From: CAWHOW01 sp050013795
GTDB taxonomy: Bacteria; Bacteroidota; Bacteroidia; Bacteroidales; CG2-30-32-10
Direction of reading: 5' to 3'
Assembly (NCBI GenBank): GCA_050013795.1
Contig: JBEKEO010000012.1
Span: 1 to 36,402, forward strand
DNA: 36,402 nt
Shown here piece after piece: positions 24,384-31,823 of this stretch. The translations under genes were made by a program, and so were the position numbers. The stretch's first letter is position 1, and each line of letters opens with the position of its first letter. The notes beneath the pieces were generated by a model. That model made no database searches. It saw nothing but the letters and a program-made list of their open reading frames with translations, and had not been told where the DNA came from.

Positions 24384-26438
24384 ATGGAGCAAAATAAAAA
24401 AATTAAAAGATATACCATAACCTCTGCTTTGCCTTATGCCAATGGGCCAATTCATATTGGGCACCTTGCAGGGGTGTATATTCCGGCAGATATTTATGTT
24501 CGCTATCTTCGTTCAAAGGGCGAAGATGTGCTTTTCATCGGAGGTTCCGACGAACATGGCGTTCCTATCACCATAAAAGCAAAGCAGGAAGGCGTCTCCC
24601 CTCAGCAAATAGTTGATAAATATCATAACATCATTAAGAAATCCTTTGAAGAACTGGGCATTTCGTTTGATATTTATTCCCGTACTTCTAATAAAATCCA
24701 TCATGAAACCGCTTCTGAATTTTTTACCACGCTCTATAATAAAGGGGAATTTCTTGTAAAAACATCCGAACAACTGTATGATGAAGAAAACAAACAATTT
24801 CTTGCCGACAGATACGTTACCGGCACCTGTCCTCATTGCAACAACGACAGGGCATATGGTGACCAATGCGAAAAGTGCGGCACGTCTTTGAATGCAACCG
24901 ATCTGATTAATCCTAAATCTGTTTTGAGTGGCAATGTGCCCATAATGAAAGAAACCAAGCACTGGTATCTTCCACTTGACAAATATGAACCCTGGCTGAA
25001 ACAATGGATACTGGAAGGCCATAAAGAATGGAAAACAAATGTTTATGGTCAGTGTAAATCATGGCTCGATCAGGGATTGCAGCCGCGTGCGGTTACCCGC
25101 GACTTGGACTGGGGCGTGAAAGTACCATTGAAAGAAGCTGCCGGAAAAGTATTGTACGTTTGGTTTGATGCGCCTATTGGATATATTTCTGCAACCAAAG
25201 AATGGGCAATTGAAAAGAAGAAAAACTGGGAGATATACTGGAAAGATAAGGAAACCAAGCTTGTTCATTTTATCGGAAAAGACAATATTGTTTTTCATTG
25301 CATCGTATTTCCGGCTATGCTTCATGCCGAGGGCTCATATATCCTTCCGGATGATGTGCCGGCCAATGAATTCCTGAATCTTGAAGGGGATAAAATCTCC
25401 ACTTCCCGCAACTGGGCGGTGTGGCTTCATGAGTATCTTCAGGCGTTTCCCGGAAAGCAGGATGTGCTGCGTTATGTGCTTTGTTCAAATGCCCCCGAAA
25501 CCAAAGACAATGATTTTACATGGAAAGATTTCCAACTGAAAAATAACAGTGAGCTGGTGGCTATTCTTGGAAATTTTGTAAACCGCGCATTGGTGTTGAC
25601 ACAAAAATATTTCGAAGGAAAAGTTCCTGCCAGAACAACTCCAACAAAACAGGATGATGAAGCGCTAAAAGCCATTGCCGAATTTCCATCACGCATATCC
25701 GACAGCATTGAACAATATCGGTTCCGTGAAGCGCTATCAGAATTGATGAACCTGGCTAGGCTAGGCAATAAATACCTTGCAGATAGCGAACCGTGGAAAA
25801 TTTTCAACACCGATCCTGAGCGTGTCAAAACAATATTAAATATCTCTTTACAGATTTGCGCGAACCTGACAATTGCCATGGAGCCTTTTCTGCCATTTTC
25901 AGCAGAAAAACTTTTGCAAATGCTGAACATTAAAAAGCTCACATGGGAATCTTTTGGCAAAACAGACCTTCTTAAACCCGAACACCTGCTTGGAAAACCT
26001 GAATTATTATTCGAAAAAGTGGAAGATGATGCCATCGCAATGCAGGTTCAAAAACTTTTAAATACCAAAACAGCTAACGAAGAAAAAAGTGTTATCATGG
26101 CGCCAATAAAAAATGATATTGCATATGAAGATTTTATTAAAATGGATATCCGTACCGGAACCATATTAAGCGCCGAAAAGATTGCAAAAACACAGAAGCT
26201 TTTAAAACTCACCATCGATACCGGCATAGATAAACGAACCGTTGTATCTGGAATTGCTGAGTTTTATAATCCTGAAAAAATTTTAGGTCAGAAAGTCGTA
26301 ATTTTAGTAAATTTGCAGGCAAAAACCATAAAAGGTATTCCTTCACAGGGAATGATACTGATGGCCGAAAATGAAAAGGGAGAACTTTGTTTTGTTTCTC
26401 CAACAAAAGATTTTATTAACGGAAGTACAATAAAATAA
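24384..26438 (+). CDS. metG: Methionyl-tRNA synthetase with C-terminal tRNA-binding domain
   Basis: The start at 24384 (MEQNKKIKRYTITSALPYA) is preferred. An in-frame ATG at 24315 would add 23 residues unlike the family and would overlap a promoter element. The resulting 684-residue protein has the class I signature HIGH at 24-27, the KMSKS loop as KISTS (337-341), and a zinc knuckle formed by Cys-149, Cys-152, Cys-162 and Cys-165. An anticodon-binding helical domain follows, then a C-terminal EMAP-II-like tRNA-binding domain (about 575-684; FIKMDIRTGTILSAEKI). It charges tRNA-Met in the cytoplasm. A tRNA-Arg gene begins 8 bp after the stop, so the two are probably co-transcribed up to the terminator at 26527. 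Confidence 0.97.
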   Translation: MEQNKKIKRYTITSALPYANGPIHIGHLAGVYIPADIYVRYLRSKGEDVLFIGGSDEHGVPITIKAKQEGVSPQQIVDKYHNIIKKSFEELGISFDIYSRTSNKIHHETASEFFTTLYNKGEFLVKTSEQLYDEENKQFLADRYVTGTCPHCNNDRAYGDQCEKCGTSLNATDLINPKSVLSGNVPIMKETKHWYLPLDKYEPWLKQWILEGHKEWKTNVYGQCKSWLDQGLQPRAVTRDLDWGVKVPLKEAAGKVLYVWFDAPIGYISATKEWAIEKKKNWEIYWKDKETKLVHFIGKDNIVFHCIVFPAMLHAEGSYILPDDVPANEFLNLEGDKISTSRNWAVWLHEYLQAFPGKQDVLRYVLCSNAPETKDNDFTWKDFQLKNNSELVAILGNFVNRALVLTQKYFEGKVPARTTPTKQDDEALKAIAEFPSRISDSIEQYRFREALSELMNLARLGNKYLADSEPWKIFNTDPERVKTILNISLQICANLTIAMEPFLPFSAEKLLQMLNIKKLTWESFGKTDLLKPEHLLGKPELLFEKVEDDAIAMQVQKLLNTKTANEEKSVIMAPIKNDIAYEDFIKMDIRTGTILSAEKIAKTQKLLKLTIDTGIDKRTVVSGIAEFYNPEKILGQKVVILVNLQAKTIKGIPSQGMILMAENEKGELCFVSPTKDFINGSTIK

Positions 26439-26446
26439 ACAAAAAA

Positions 26447-26518
26447 GGCCCTGTAGTTCAATGGATAGAACGGAAGTTTCCTAAACTTTAAATCCAGGTT
26501 CGATTCCTGGTGGGGCTA
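26447..26518 (+). tRNA. tRNA-Arg (anticodon CCU)
   Basis: The 72-nt cloverleaf folds fully. The acceptor stem is GGCCCTG/TGGGGCT, with three G-U type pairs. The D arm is GTTC-AATGGATA-GAAC, the anticodon stem GAAGT/ACTTT, and the anticodon loop TTCCTAA with CCT at 26480-26482. A 4-nt variable region precedes the T arm CCAGG-TTCGATT-CCTGG, and the discriminator base is A. The 3' CCA is not encoded in full (CA follows). It reads AGG codons. Confidence 0.93.
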
Positions 26519-26526
26519 CACAGAAG

Positions 26527-26565
26527 AAAAACCACCTATTGAATAATAGATATAGGTGGTTTTTT
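26527..26565 (+). terminator. Strong terminator after tRNA-Arg
   Basis: AAAACCACCTAT (about 26528-26539) pairs with ATAGGTGGTTTT (26552-26563), followed by further T residues. It separates the metG/tRNA transcript from the catabolic operon starting at 26608. Because the arms begin with A and end with T it could also work for leftward transcripts. Confidence 0.9.
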
Positions 26566-26607
26566 ATCTTTTTTCTTCATGATTTTTTGATATAAAAAAC
26601 AAGTAAA

Positions 26608-28146
26608 ATGTCTATCATTAAAGGAAAGATCTTAAGCGGAGAGTACCTGGATTCTATTACACTAATGGTTGTTACAGAGGAGCTTAATAAAACAAAAGGA
26701 GTGATTGAATCGTCAGTGATAATGGGTTCACGCGAGAACAAAGCGATATTGCAGAATTCAGGACTAATGCTCCCAGAATTTAAAGATACTACGGATAATG
26801 ACCTTTTGGTATGTATTAAAGCTGAAACAGAAAAAGTAGCAGCAGACATTCTTGACAATATTCAAACTATTTTCAAAAAATTCAGAAACAATGATGATAG
26901 CGCTAATGATTATTCGCCAAAGAGTTTTGAAGGAGCTATTAAGTTAATGCCTGAAGCCAACCTTTCACTGATCTCTGTAGCCGGTAAATATGCTTCACGC
27001 GAAGCCATGAAAGCTCTGAAAAAAGGGTTGCATGTGATGATCTTTTCGGATAATGTCAGCATTGAAGATGAACTGAAATTAAAGCAATATGCAGCTTCCA
27101 AAGGTTTGCTAATTATGGGTCCCGATTGCGGAACAGCTATTATTAATGGTGCACCTTTAGCATTTGCAAATGTTGTGAATCAGGGAAATATTGGAATTGT
27201 TGCAGCTTCGGGCACTGGACTGCAGGAAATCAGTTGTATCACTTCAAACGAAGGAGCTGGAATTTCACAAGCCATAGGCACAGGCGGACGCGATGTGAAA
27301 AAAGAAATTGGAGGCATCATGTTCTTACAGGCATTGCAGGCGCTGAATGAAGACAAAGAAACAGAAGTTATCGTACTTGTTTCAAAACCACCTTATGAAG
27401 AAGTATTGAAAAAAATTGCAGCCGAAATATGTAAAATAAAAAAACCTGTTGTTGCCATCTTTATTGGCGGAAACACTGAAGTAATTAAAAATTCAAGCGC
27501 TATACCGGCCTCAACACTTGAAGAAACAGCATTGATAGCAGTGGCCTTATCAAAGGGGAAGGAGATAGAAGATATTAAATCAGTACTTGAAAAAACTGAA
27601 GAAACTATTAAGACCTTAGCTTCAAATCATCGAAAGAAAACACAGAAGTATTTGCGGGGACTGTTTAGCGGAGGAACGCTTTGTGATGAAACACAACTTA
27701 TTCTAAAAGAACATATTGGCTATGTTTACAGCAACACCCCATTGAATAAAGAATTTCAACTGAAGGATGCATGGAAAAGCAAAGAAAATTCGGTGGTGGA
27801 TATGGGTGATGATGAATTCACTGTTGGTCGCCCACATCCCATGATTGATTTTTCCCTGCGAAATAAAAAGATCGTTGAAGAAGCCTCCGATCCTGAAGTT
27901 GCAGTAATATTGCTTGATGTGGTTTTGGGTTATGGTTCAAATATGAATCCTGCATCTGAACTTGTTCCTGCTATTAATAAAGCGAAGGAAATTTCTCCTG
28001 ATATAACCATCATATGCTCTATAACAGGTACAGAAAACGATCCACAGAATAGGGCGGAAGTTAAAAGACAACTTGAAAATGCAGGGGTTCAGGTAATGCA
28101 ATCGAATGCGGCGGCAAGCAAACTCGCAGCATATATTATAAAATAA
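26608..28146 (+). CDS. fdrA: FdrA-like protein (SucD/acyl-CoA ligase fold; oxamate carbamoyltransferase AllF-like subunit)
   Basis: The 512-residue product belongs to the FdrA family, which has the fold of succinyl-CoA synthetase subunits. Visible segments are a family-specific N-terminal domain (1 to about 100), SLISVAGKYASREAMKA (nucleotide/CoA-fold start, about 120), LIMGPDCGTAIINGAP (171-183), GIVAASGTGLQEISC (about 196-210) and a GTGGRDV loop. Where SucD has its phospho-His motif GHAGA, this protein reads VVAIFIGGNTEV (281-292) without His, so an ordinary phosphohistidine CoA-ligase mechanism is unlikely. E. coli FdrA is a subunit of oxamate carbamoyltransferase in allantoin breakdown, together with a DUF1116 and a DUF2877 protein. 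The DUF1116 partner follows here after 78 bp, whereas no DUF2877 gene is visible. It is the first gene of the operon; no clear promoter or Shine-Dalgarno sequence was found. Confidence 0.85.
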   Translation: MSIIKGKILSGEYLDSITLMVVTEELNKTKGVIESSVIMGSRENKAILQNSGLMLPEFKDTTDNDLLVCIKAETEKVAADILDNIQTIFKKFRNNDDSANDYSPKSFEGAIKLMPEANLSLISVAGKYASREAMKALKKGLHVMIFSDNVSIEDELKLKQYAASKGLLIMGPDCGTAIINGAPLAFANVVNQGNIGIVAASGTGLQEISCITSNEGAGISQAIGTGGRDVKKEIGGIMFLQALQALNEDKETEVIVLVSKPPYEEVLKKIAAEICKIKKPVVAIFIGGNTEVIKNSSAIPASTLEETALIAVALSKGKEIEDIKSVLEKTEETIKTLASNHRKKTQKYLRGLFSGGTLCDETQLILKEHIGYVYSNTPLNKEFQLKDAWKSKENSVVDMGDDEFTVGRPHPMIDFSLRNKKIVEEASDPEVAVILLDVVLGYGSNMNPASELVPAINKAKEISPDITIICSITGTENDPQNRAEVKRQLENAGVQVMQSNAAASKLAAYIIK

Positions 28147-28224
28147 TACATAATAATTCGGTTTTTCCTTTACAAAGGGCTCGGAATTTCGTAACTTTAC
28201 ACTCTTTTTTTTCGGAGGTATAAA

Positions 28225-29628
28225 ATGTCAATAAATGATTTATTTGGAAAAGATTTGAAGGTCGTCAATACCGGCTTGTCATCTTTTGCCGAAAACCTTA
28301 AACACAGCGGTGTTGAAACAGTTAATGTTGACTGGAAACCATCGGTCAATGTGAAGCCGGAATATTTAAACCTGATTGAAACCAATTCGGATAAAATTAC
28401 AGCTGCAAATAAAAAAGCCACGGATATCATTCTGAAAGGAATGCCCGTTCTTGTTGGTCTCGATATAGCTATAAATGTAATTCCGGGCATGAAGAAAAAT
28501 ATGATTCTTCACTCCGGCCCTCCAATTACATGGGACAGAATGTGCGGACCTACTCGTGGCGCTATTATGGGTGCCTTGATTTACGAAGGTATGGCAAAGA
28601 ATATTGAAGAAGCAGAAAAGATCGCATCTTCAGGAAAAATTGAATTTGCACCATGTCATGAGCATTCTTCGGTTGGACCTATGGCTGGAATTATATCACC
28701 TTCAATGCCTGTCTTCATTATTAAAAATGAGACTTTCGGAAATTATGCTTATTGCACATTGAATGAAGGATTGGGCAAGGTATTACGTTATGGTGCGTTT
28801 GGCGAAGATGTTATAATTCGATTGAAATGGATGGAACAAGTACTATATCCAACATTGAAAAGGGCTGTTGAAAAACTTGGCCACATTGATTTAAAAAATA
28901 TGATCGCACAAGCGCTGCACATGGGCGATGAAGTGCATAACAGGAACCGTGCAGGGACTTCATTGTTCTTTAGAGCGATTGCTCCCGCTATAATGCGAAC
29001 CACTGACAATACTGAAGATGCGGCAAAAGTGCTGGAATTCATTAATGGTAACGATCATTTTTTCCTGAATCTTTCAATGCCTGCTTCCAAAGCTGTTTTA
29101 GATCCTGCACGAAATATTAAAAACAGCAGTGTGGTGGTTGTTATGGCTCGCAACGGTACTGATTTCGGAGTACAGCTTTCAGGAACTGGAGATAAATGGT
29201 TTACGGGCCCTGCGCTTGTTCCGGATGCTTTGTATTTTCCCGGATATACGAAAGCAGATGCAAATCCGGATATTGGAGACAGTGCTATTACAGAAACTGG
29301 AGGACTTGGGGGATTTGCTATTGCTGCAGCTCCGGCTATTGTTCAATTCGTTGGAGGCTCCGCAAAAGATGCAATTAGTTATACCATGCAGATGTATGAA
29401 ATAACAGCAGCAGAAAATAATATGTACCAGATTCCTTATCTGAATTTTAGAGGAACCCCAACTGGTATAGATGTCATTAAGGTAATAGATAAATCCTTAA
29501 CTCCGTTTATTGATACAGGTGTAGCGCATAAAAACCCTGGAGTCGGTCAGGTTGGGGCTGGAGTATTGAGTGCCCCAATAGAACCATTTGTTAAAGCTTT
29601 CGAAGGCTTTGCGGAAACATTGAAATAA
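28225..29628 (+). CDS. DUF1116 (YlbE/AllG-like) protein, probable FdrA partner
   Basis: The 467-residue product matches the DUF1116 family. Typical segments are MILHSGPPITWDRMCGPTRG, EFAPCHEHSSVGPMAGI, ALHMGDEVHNRNRAGTSLF, HFFLNLSMPASK, VVVMARNGTDFG and the closing VGAGVLSAPIEPFVKA. Conserved His, Glu and Arg in these stretches are likely active-site or interface residues. In E. coli the homologue YlbE works with FdrA in oxamate carbamoyltransferase, which exchanges a carbamoyl group between carbamoyl phosphate and an amide acid. It has a good ribosome binding site (CGGAGGT, about 7 nt before the ATG). It lies 78 bp after fdrA and 30 bp before the cyclase gene. Substrate specificity cannot be read from the sequence. 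Confidence 0.88.
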   Translation: MSINDLFGKDLKVVNTGLSSFAENLKHSGVETVNVDWKPSVNVKPEYLNLIETNSDKITAANKKATDIILKGMPVLVGLDIAINVIPGMKKNMILHSGPPITWDRMCGPTRGAIMGALIYEGMAKNIEEAEKIASSGKIEFAPCHEHSSVGPMAGIISPSMPVFIIKNETFGNYAYCTLNEGLGKVLRYGAFGEDVIIRLKWMEQVLYPTLKRAVEKLGHIDLKNMIAQALHMGDEVHNRNRAGTSLFFRAIAPAIMRTTDNTEDAAKVLEFINGNDHFFLNLSMPASKAVLDPARNIKNSSVVVVMARNGTDFGVQLSGTGDKWFTGPALVPDALYFPGYTKADANPDIGDSAITETGGLGGFAIAAAPAIVQFVGGSAKDAISYTMQMYEITAAENNMYQIPYLNFRGTPTGIDVIKVIDKSLTPFIDTGVAHKNPGVGQVGAGVLSAPIEPFVKAFEGFAETLK

Positions 29629-29658
29629 TAATATTTTAAACATATAGGAGAATAAAAA

Positions 29659-30471
29659 ATGAAAATTGAAGAATTTTTTAATGTAATGAATGATGTAAAA
29701 GTTCACGATCTTACACAACGTTTAAGTATTCACACTCCTCCATGGCCAAGCTATATGCCGCTTGGGATACAATATTTTAAGCGTATAGCAGGAGCACATA
29801 TGGGACAAGGTGCAAATGGACAGATCATTAAAACCAGCAACCACGTTGGAACCCATATTGACGGTGAGATCCATTTTCATTCCAGTGGTCGCACCATTGG
29901 CGATACTCCTCTTGATTTCTGGTATGGTCCGGGTGTTGTTGTTGATATTTCCGATCAGGTTGGTGATTATGATCTGTACACCCCTGAGATGCTGATGAAT
30001 AAAGCTGAAATCAAAGAAGGTGATATTCTTATTATCAATACCGGTTATCACAAATATGCATGGGATCAGCCCGAATCGGATGAATTACGCTATTTTGTGA
30101 AACATCCCGGACCAAGTCCTGACTTTCATAAATGGGCTTTGAAAATGAAGATTAAATGGATAGGCGTGGATTGCGGAAGTGCAGACCATCCTATGAATAC
30201 CATTATTCGTGACTGGCATCCCAAACGTTTTAAAGAAGCTGAAGAAAAAATTATTGCAAAATATTGTAAAACATGGGATGAACTATTTCCAGCTGATGAA
30301 TATTACCAGGTAATGCATATCAAATTATTTCCGAAAGGATTGGTACATGCAGAAAATATTGGTGGCGATATAGATAAAGTTAATAACAAAAGAGTATGGA
30401 TCGGCTTGTTCCCGTTAAGAGGAATAGAGCTTGAATCATCTATGTGCCGAGTTATTGCTGTTACTCCGTAA
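29659..30471 (+). CDS. Cyclase-family metal-dependent hydrolase (kynurenine formamidase/isatin hydrolase-like)
   Basis: The 270-residue product belongs to the superfamily of kynurenine formamidase (KynB) and isatin hydrolase, metal enzymes that hydrolyse amides or open cyclic amides. The metal-binding signature reads NHVGTHIDGEIHFH (61-74), giving His-62, His-66, Asp-68 and His-72; the Pro usual in HxGTHxDxPxH is replaced by Glu-70. LTQRLSIHTPPWP at the N-terminus and GDILIINTGYHKYAW are further family features. A tail (about 205-270) follows GVDCGSADHPMNT. No signal peptide is seen, so it is cytoplasmic. A Shine-Dalgarno sequence, TAGGAGAA, precedes the start. Its place between FdrA/DUF1116 and the Mo hydroxylase suggests it opens a ring made by the hydroxylase. 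Confidence 0.87.
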   Translation: MKIEEFFNVMNDVKVHDLTQRLSIHTPPWPSYMPLGIQYFKRIAGAHMGQGANGQIIKTSNHVGTHIDGEIHFHSSGRTIGDTPLDFWYGPGVVVDISDQVGDYDLYTPEMLMNKAEIKEGDILIINTGYHKYAWDQPESDELRYFVKHPGPSPDFHKWALKMKIKWIGVDCGSADHPMNTIIRDWHPKRFKEAEEKIIAKYCKTWDELFPADEYYQVMHIKLFPKGLVHAENIGGDIDKVNNKRVWIGLFPLRGIELESSMCRVIAVTP

Positions 30472-30493
30472 TTGTGATTTTAAATTTTAATTT

Positions 30494-31354
30494 ATGCCAA
30501 TAACACACGATTTCAAGTATCAGAAACCCGAAACCATCAATAAAGTTCTGAAATTACTTGCAACGCATGGTAATTCAGCACGTATACTTGCCGGAGGGAC
30601 TGATCTTGTTGTTAAAATAAAAGAAGGTCTTGAAATACCTGATCTTGTCATTGATATCAAGGGAATTGAAAAACTTAGGAAAATTGTCAGAAAAGAAAAC
30701 GCTGTTCATATAGGGGCAAACGTCACATTTACAGATCTTATCAATTCCAAACTTATCAGGACAAAACTGCCATTAATTTGGGAAGCTGCGAAAACAGTTG
30801 CCTCTGTCGGAACACGTAACAGGGCGACAATTGTTGGCAATATCTGTTCAGCAGTTCCATCTCTGGATTCAGGTCCTGCATTATTAAATTACAATACACT
30901 GGTTTGCATAAATAATCTGAAGGAAGAACGCAGGGTACCTATTTATCAATGGTTTGCAGGTCCCAAGAAAACTATACGTAATCCTGATGAATTCGTGGAT
31001 AAAATTATTGTTCCTATTCCACAGGAAAAAAATGCTGTGTATTATGGTAAACTTGGACGTTATTCAGGAGAGGATCTTGCACAGGCAGGAATTGGTATAA
31101 TAGGTTTTGCAAATAAAACTTTTCGTATTGCATTCTGTGCAGTCGGACCGGTTCCTAAAAAATCTATCCGACTTGAAGAATTGCTGAATGCTCGGGATAT
31201 CACTGATGAACTGATTGAAAAGGCTAAAATAATAATTGAAGAAGAGATTTCTCCCATTACTGATATCAGGTCAACTAAAGAATACCGTACACATATGATG
31301 AAAGTGATGTTTGAAAGAGGCATTAGACAAGTGATTGCAGAATTAAATAAATAA
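30494..31354 (+). CDS. FAD-binding subunit of a xanthine dehydrogenase-type Mo hydroxylase (CoxM-like)
   Basis: The 286-residue product is the medium, FAD-binding subunit. It has the two flavin loops of the family: ARILAGGTDLVVKIKEG (about 29-45) and VGTRNRATIVGNICSAVPS (about 106-124), followed by DSGPALL. A C-terminal domain covers about 170-280 (YYGKLGRYSGEDLAQAGIG). The subunit takes electrons from the 2Fe-2S subunit and passes them to the external acceptor. It lies 22 bp after the cyclase gene and 7 bp before the iron-sulfur subunit gene. The subunit order FAD, 2Fe-2S, Mo is that of many CoxMSL/NdhFSL-type operons. Confidence 0.92.
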   Translation: MPITHDFKYQKPETINKVLKLLATHGNSARILAGGTDLVVKIKEGLEIPDLVIDIKGIEKLRKIVRKENAVHIGANVTFTDLINSKLIRTKLPLIWEAAKTVASVGTRNRATIVGNICSAVPSLDSGPALLNYNTLVCINNLKEERRVPIYQWFAGPKKTIRNPDEFVDKIIVPIPQEKNAVYYGKLGRYSGEDLAQAGIGIIGFANKTFRIAFCAVGPVPKKSIRLEELLNARDITDELIEKAKIIIEEEISPITDIRSTKEYRTHMMKVMFERGIRQVIAELNK

Positions 31355-31361
31355 TTCCTGT

Positions 31362-31820
31362 ATGGAAAAGATAACATTCAAATTAAATAATGAGGTACGA
31401 AGCATCGGGGTTGATCCGGGAGAAGTATTGCTGGACGTACTGCGCGATAAGCTCGGAATGAAAAGCCCCAAGTGTGGTTGTGATCGTGGCGATTGTGGTG
31501 CATGTTCTGTATTACTTGATGGCAAAGGCGTTCGCAGTTGTTTGATTTTAGCCATTGAAGTGAATGGTCACGAAATAGTTACTGTTGAAGGTTTGTCGCT
31601 ACATGATCTTTCTCCTGTCCAGAAAGCATTTGATAATAATAATTCTTTTCAGTGTGGTTTCTGTGCACCGGGCTTTATAATTTCAGCTACTGAATTATTG
31701 AATGAAAATTCCAATCCCTCTAAAGACGAAGTAAAGGAAGCACTTGCCGGAAACCTTTGCAGATGTACTGGTTACATGCCTATTATTGATGCTGTGTGTA
31801 GTTGTTCAACTAAAGAATAG
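31362..31820 (+). CDS. 2Fe-2S subunit of the Mo hydroxylase (CoxS-like)
   Basis: The 152-residue product carries both iron-sulfur clusters of the family. The plant-ferredoxin-type cluster is bound by Cys-40, Cys-45, Cys-48 and Cys-60 (CDRGDCGAC and RSC). The second, alpha-helical cluster is bound by Cys-98, Cys-101, Cys-133 and Cys-135 (QCGFCAPG and NLCRCTGY). All eight ligands are present and the length is standard. It relays electrons from the molybdenum site to FAD. Gaps of 7 bp and 3 bp to its neighbours indicate tight co-translation. Confidence 0.95.
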   Translation: MEKITFKLNNEVRSIGVDPGEVLLDVLRDKLGMKSPKCGCDRGDCGACSVLLDGKGVRSCLILAIEVNGHEIVTVEGLSLHDLSPVQKAFDNNNSFQCGFCAPGFIISATELLNENSNPSKDEVKEALAGNLCRCTGYMPIIDAVCSCSTKE

Positions 31821-31823
31821 ATC

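Noticed and set aside
26608..28146. FdrA-like protein as a succinyl-CoA ligase alpha subunit
   Set aside because: The phospho-His motif is missing, an FdrA-specific N-terminal domain is present and the partner gene is DUF1116 and not sucC.
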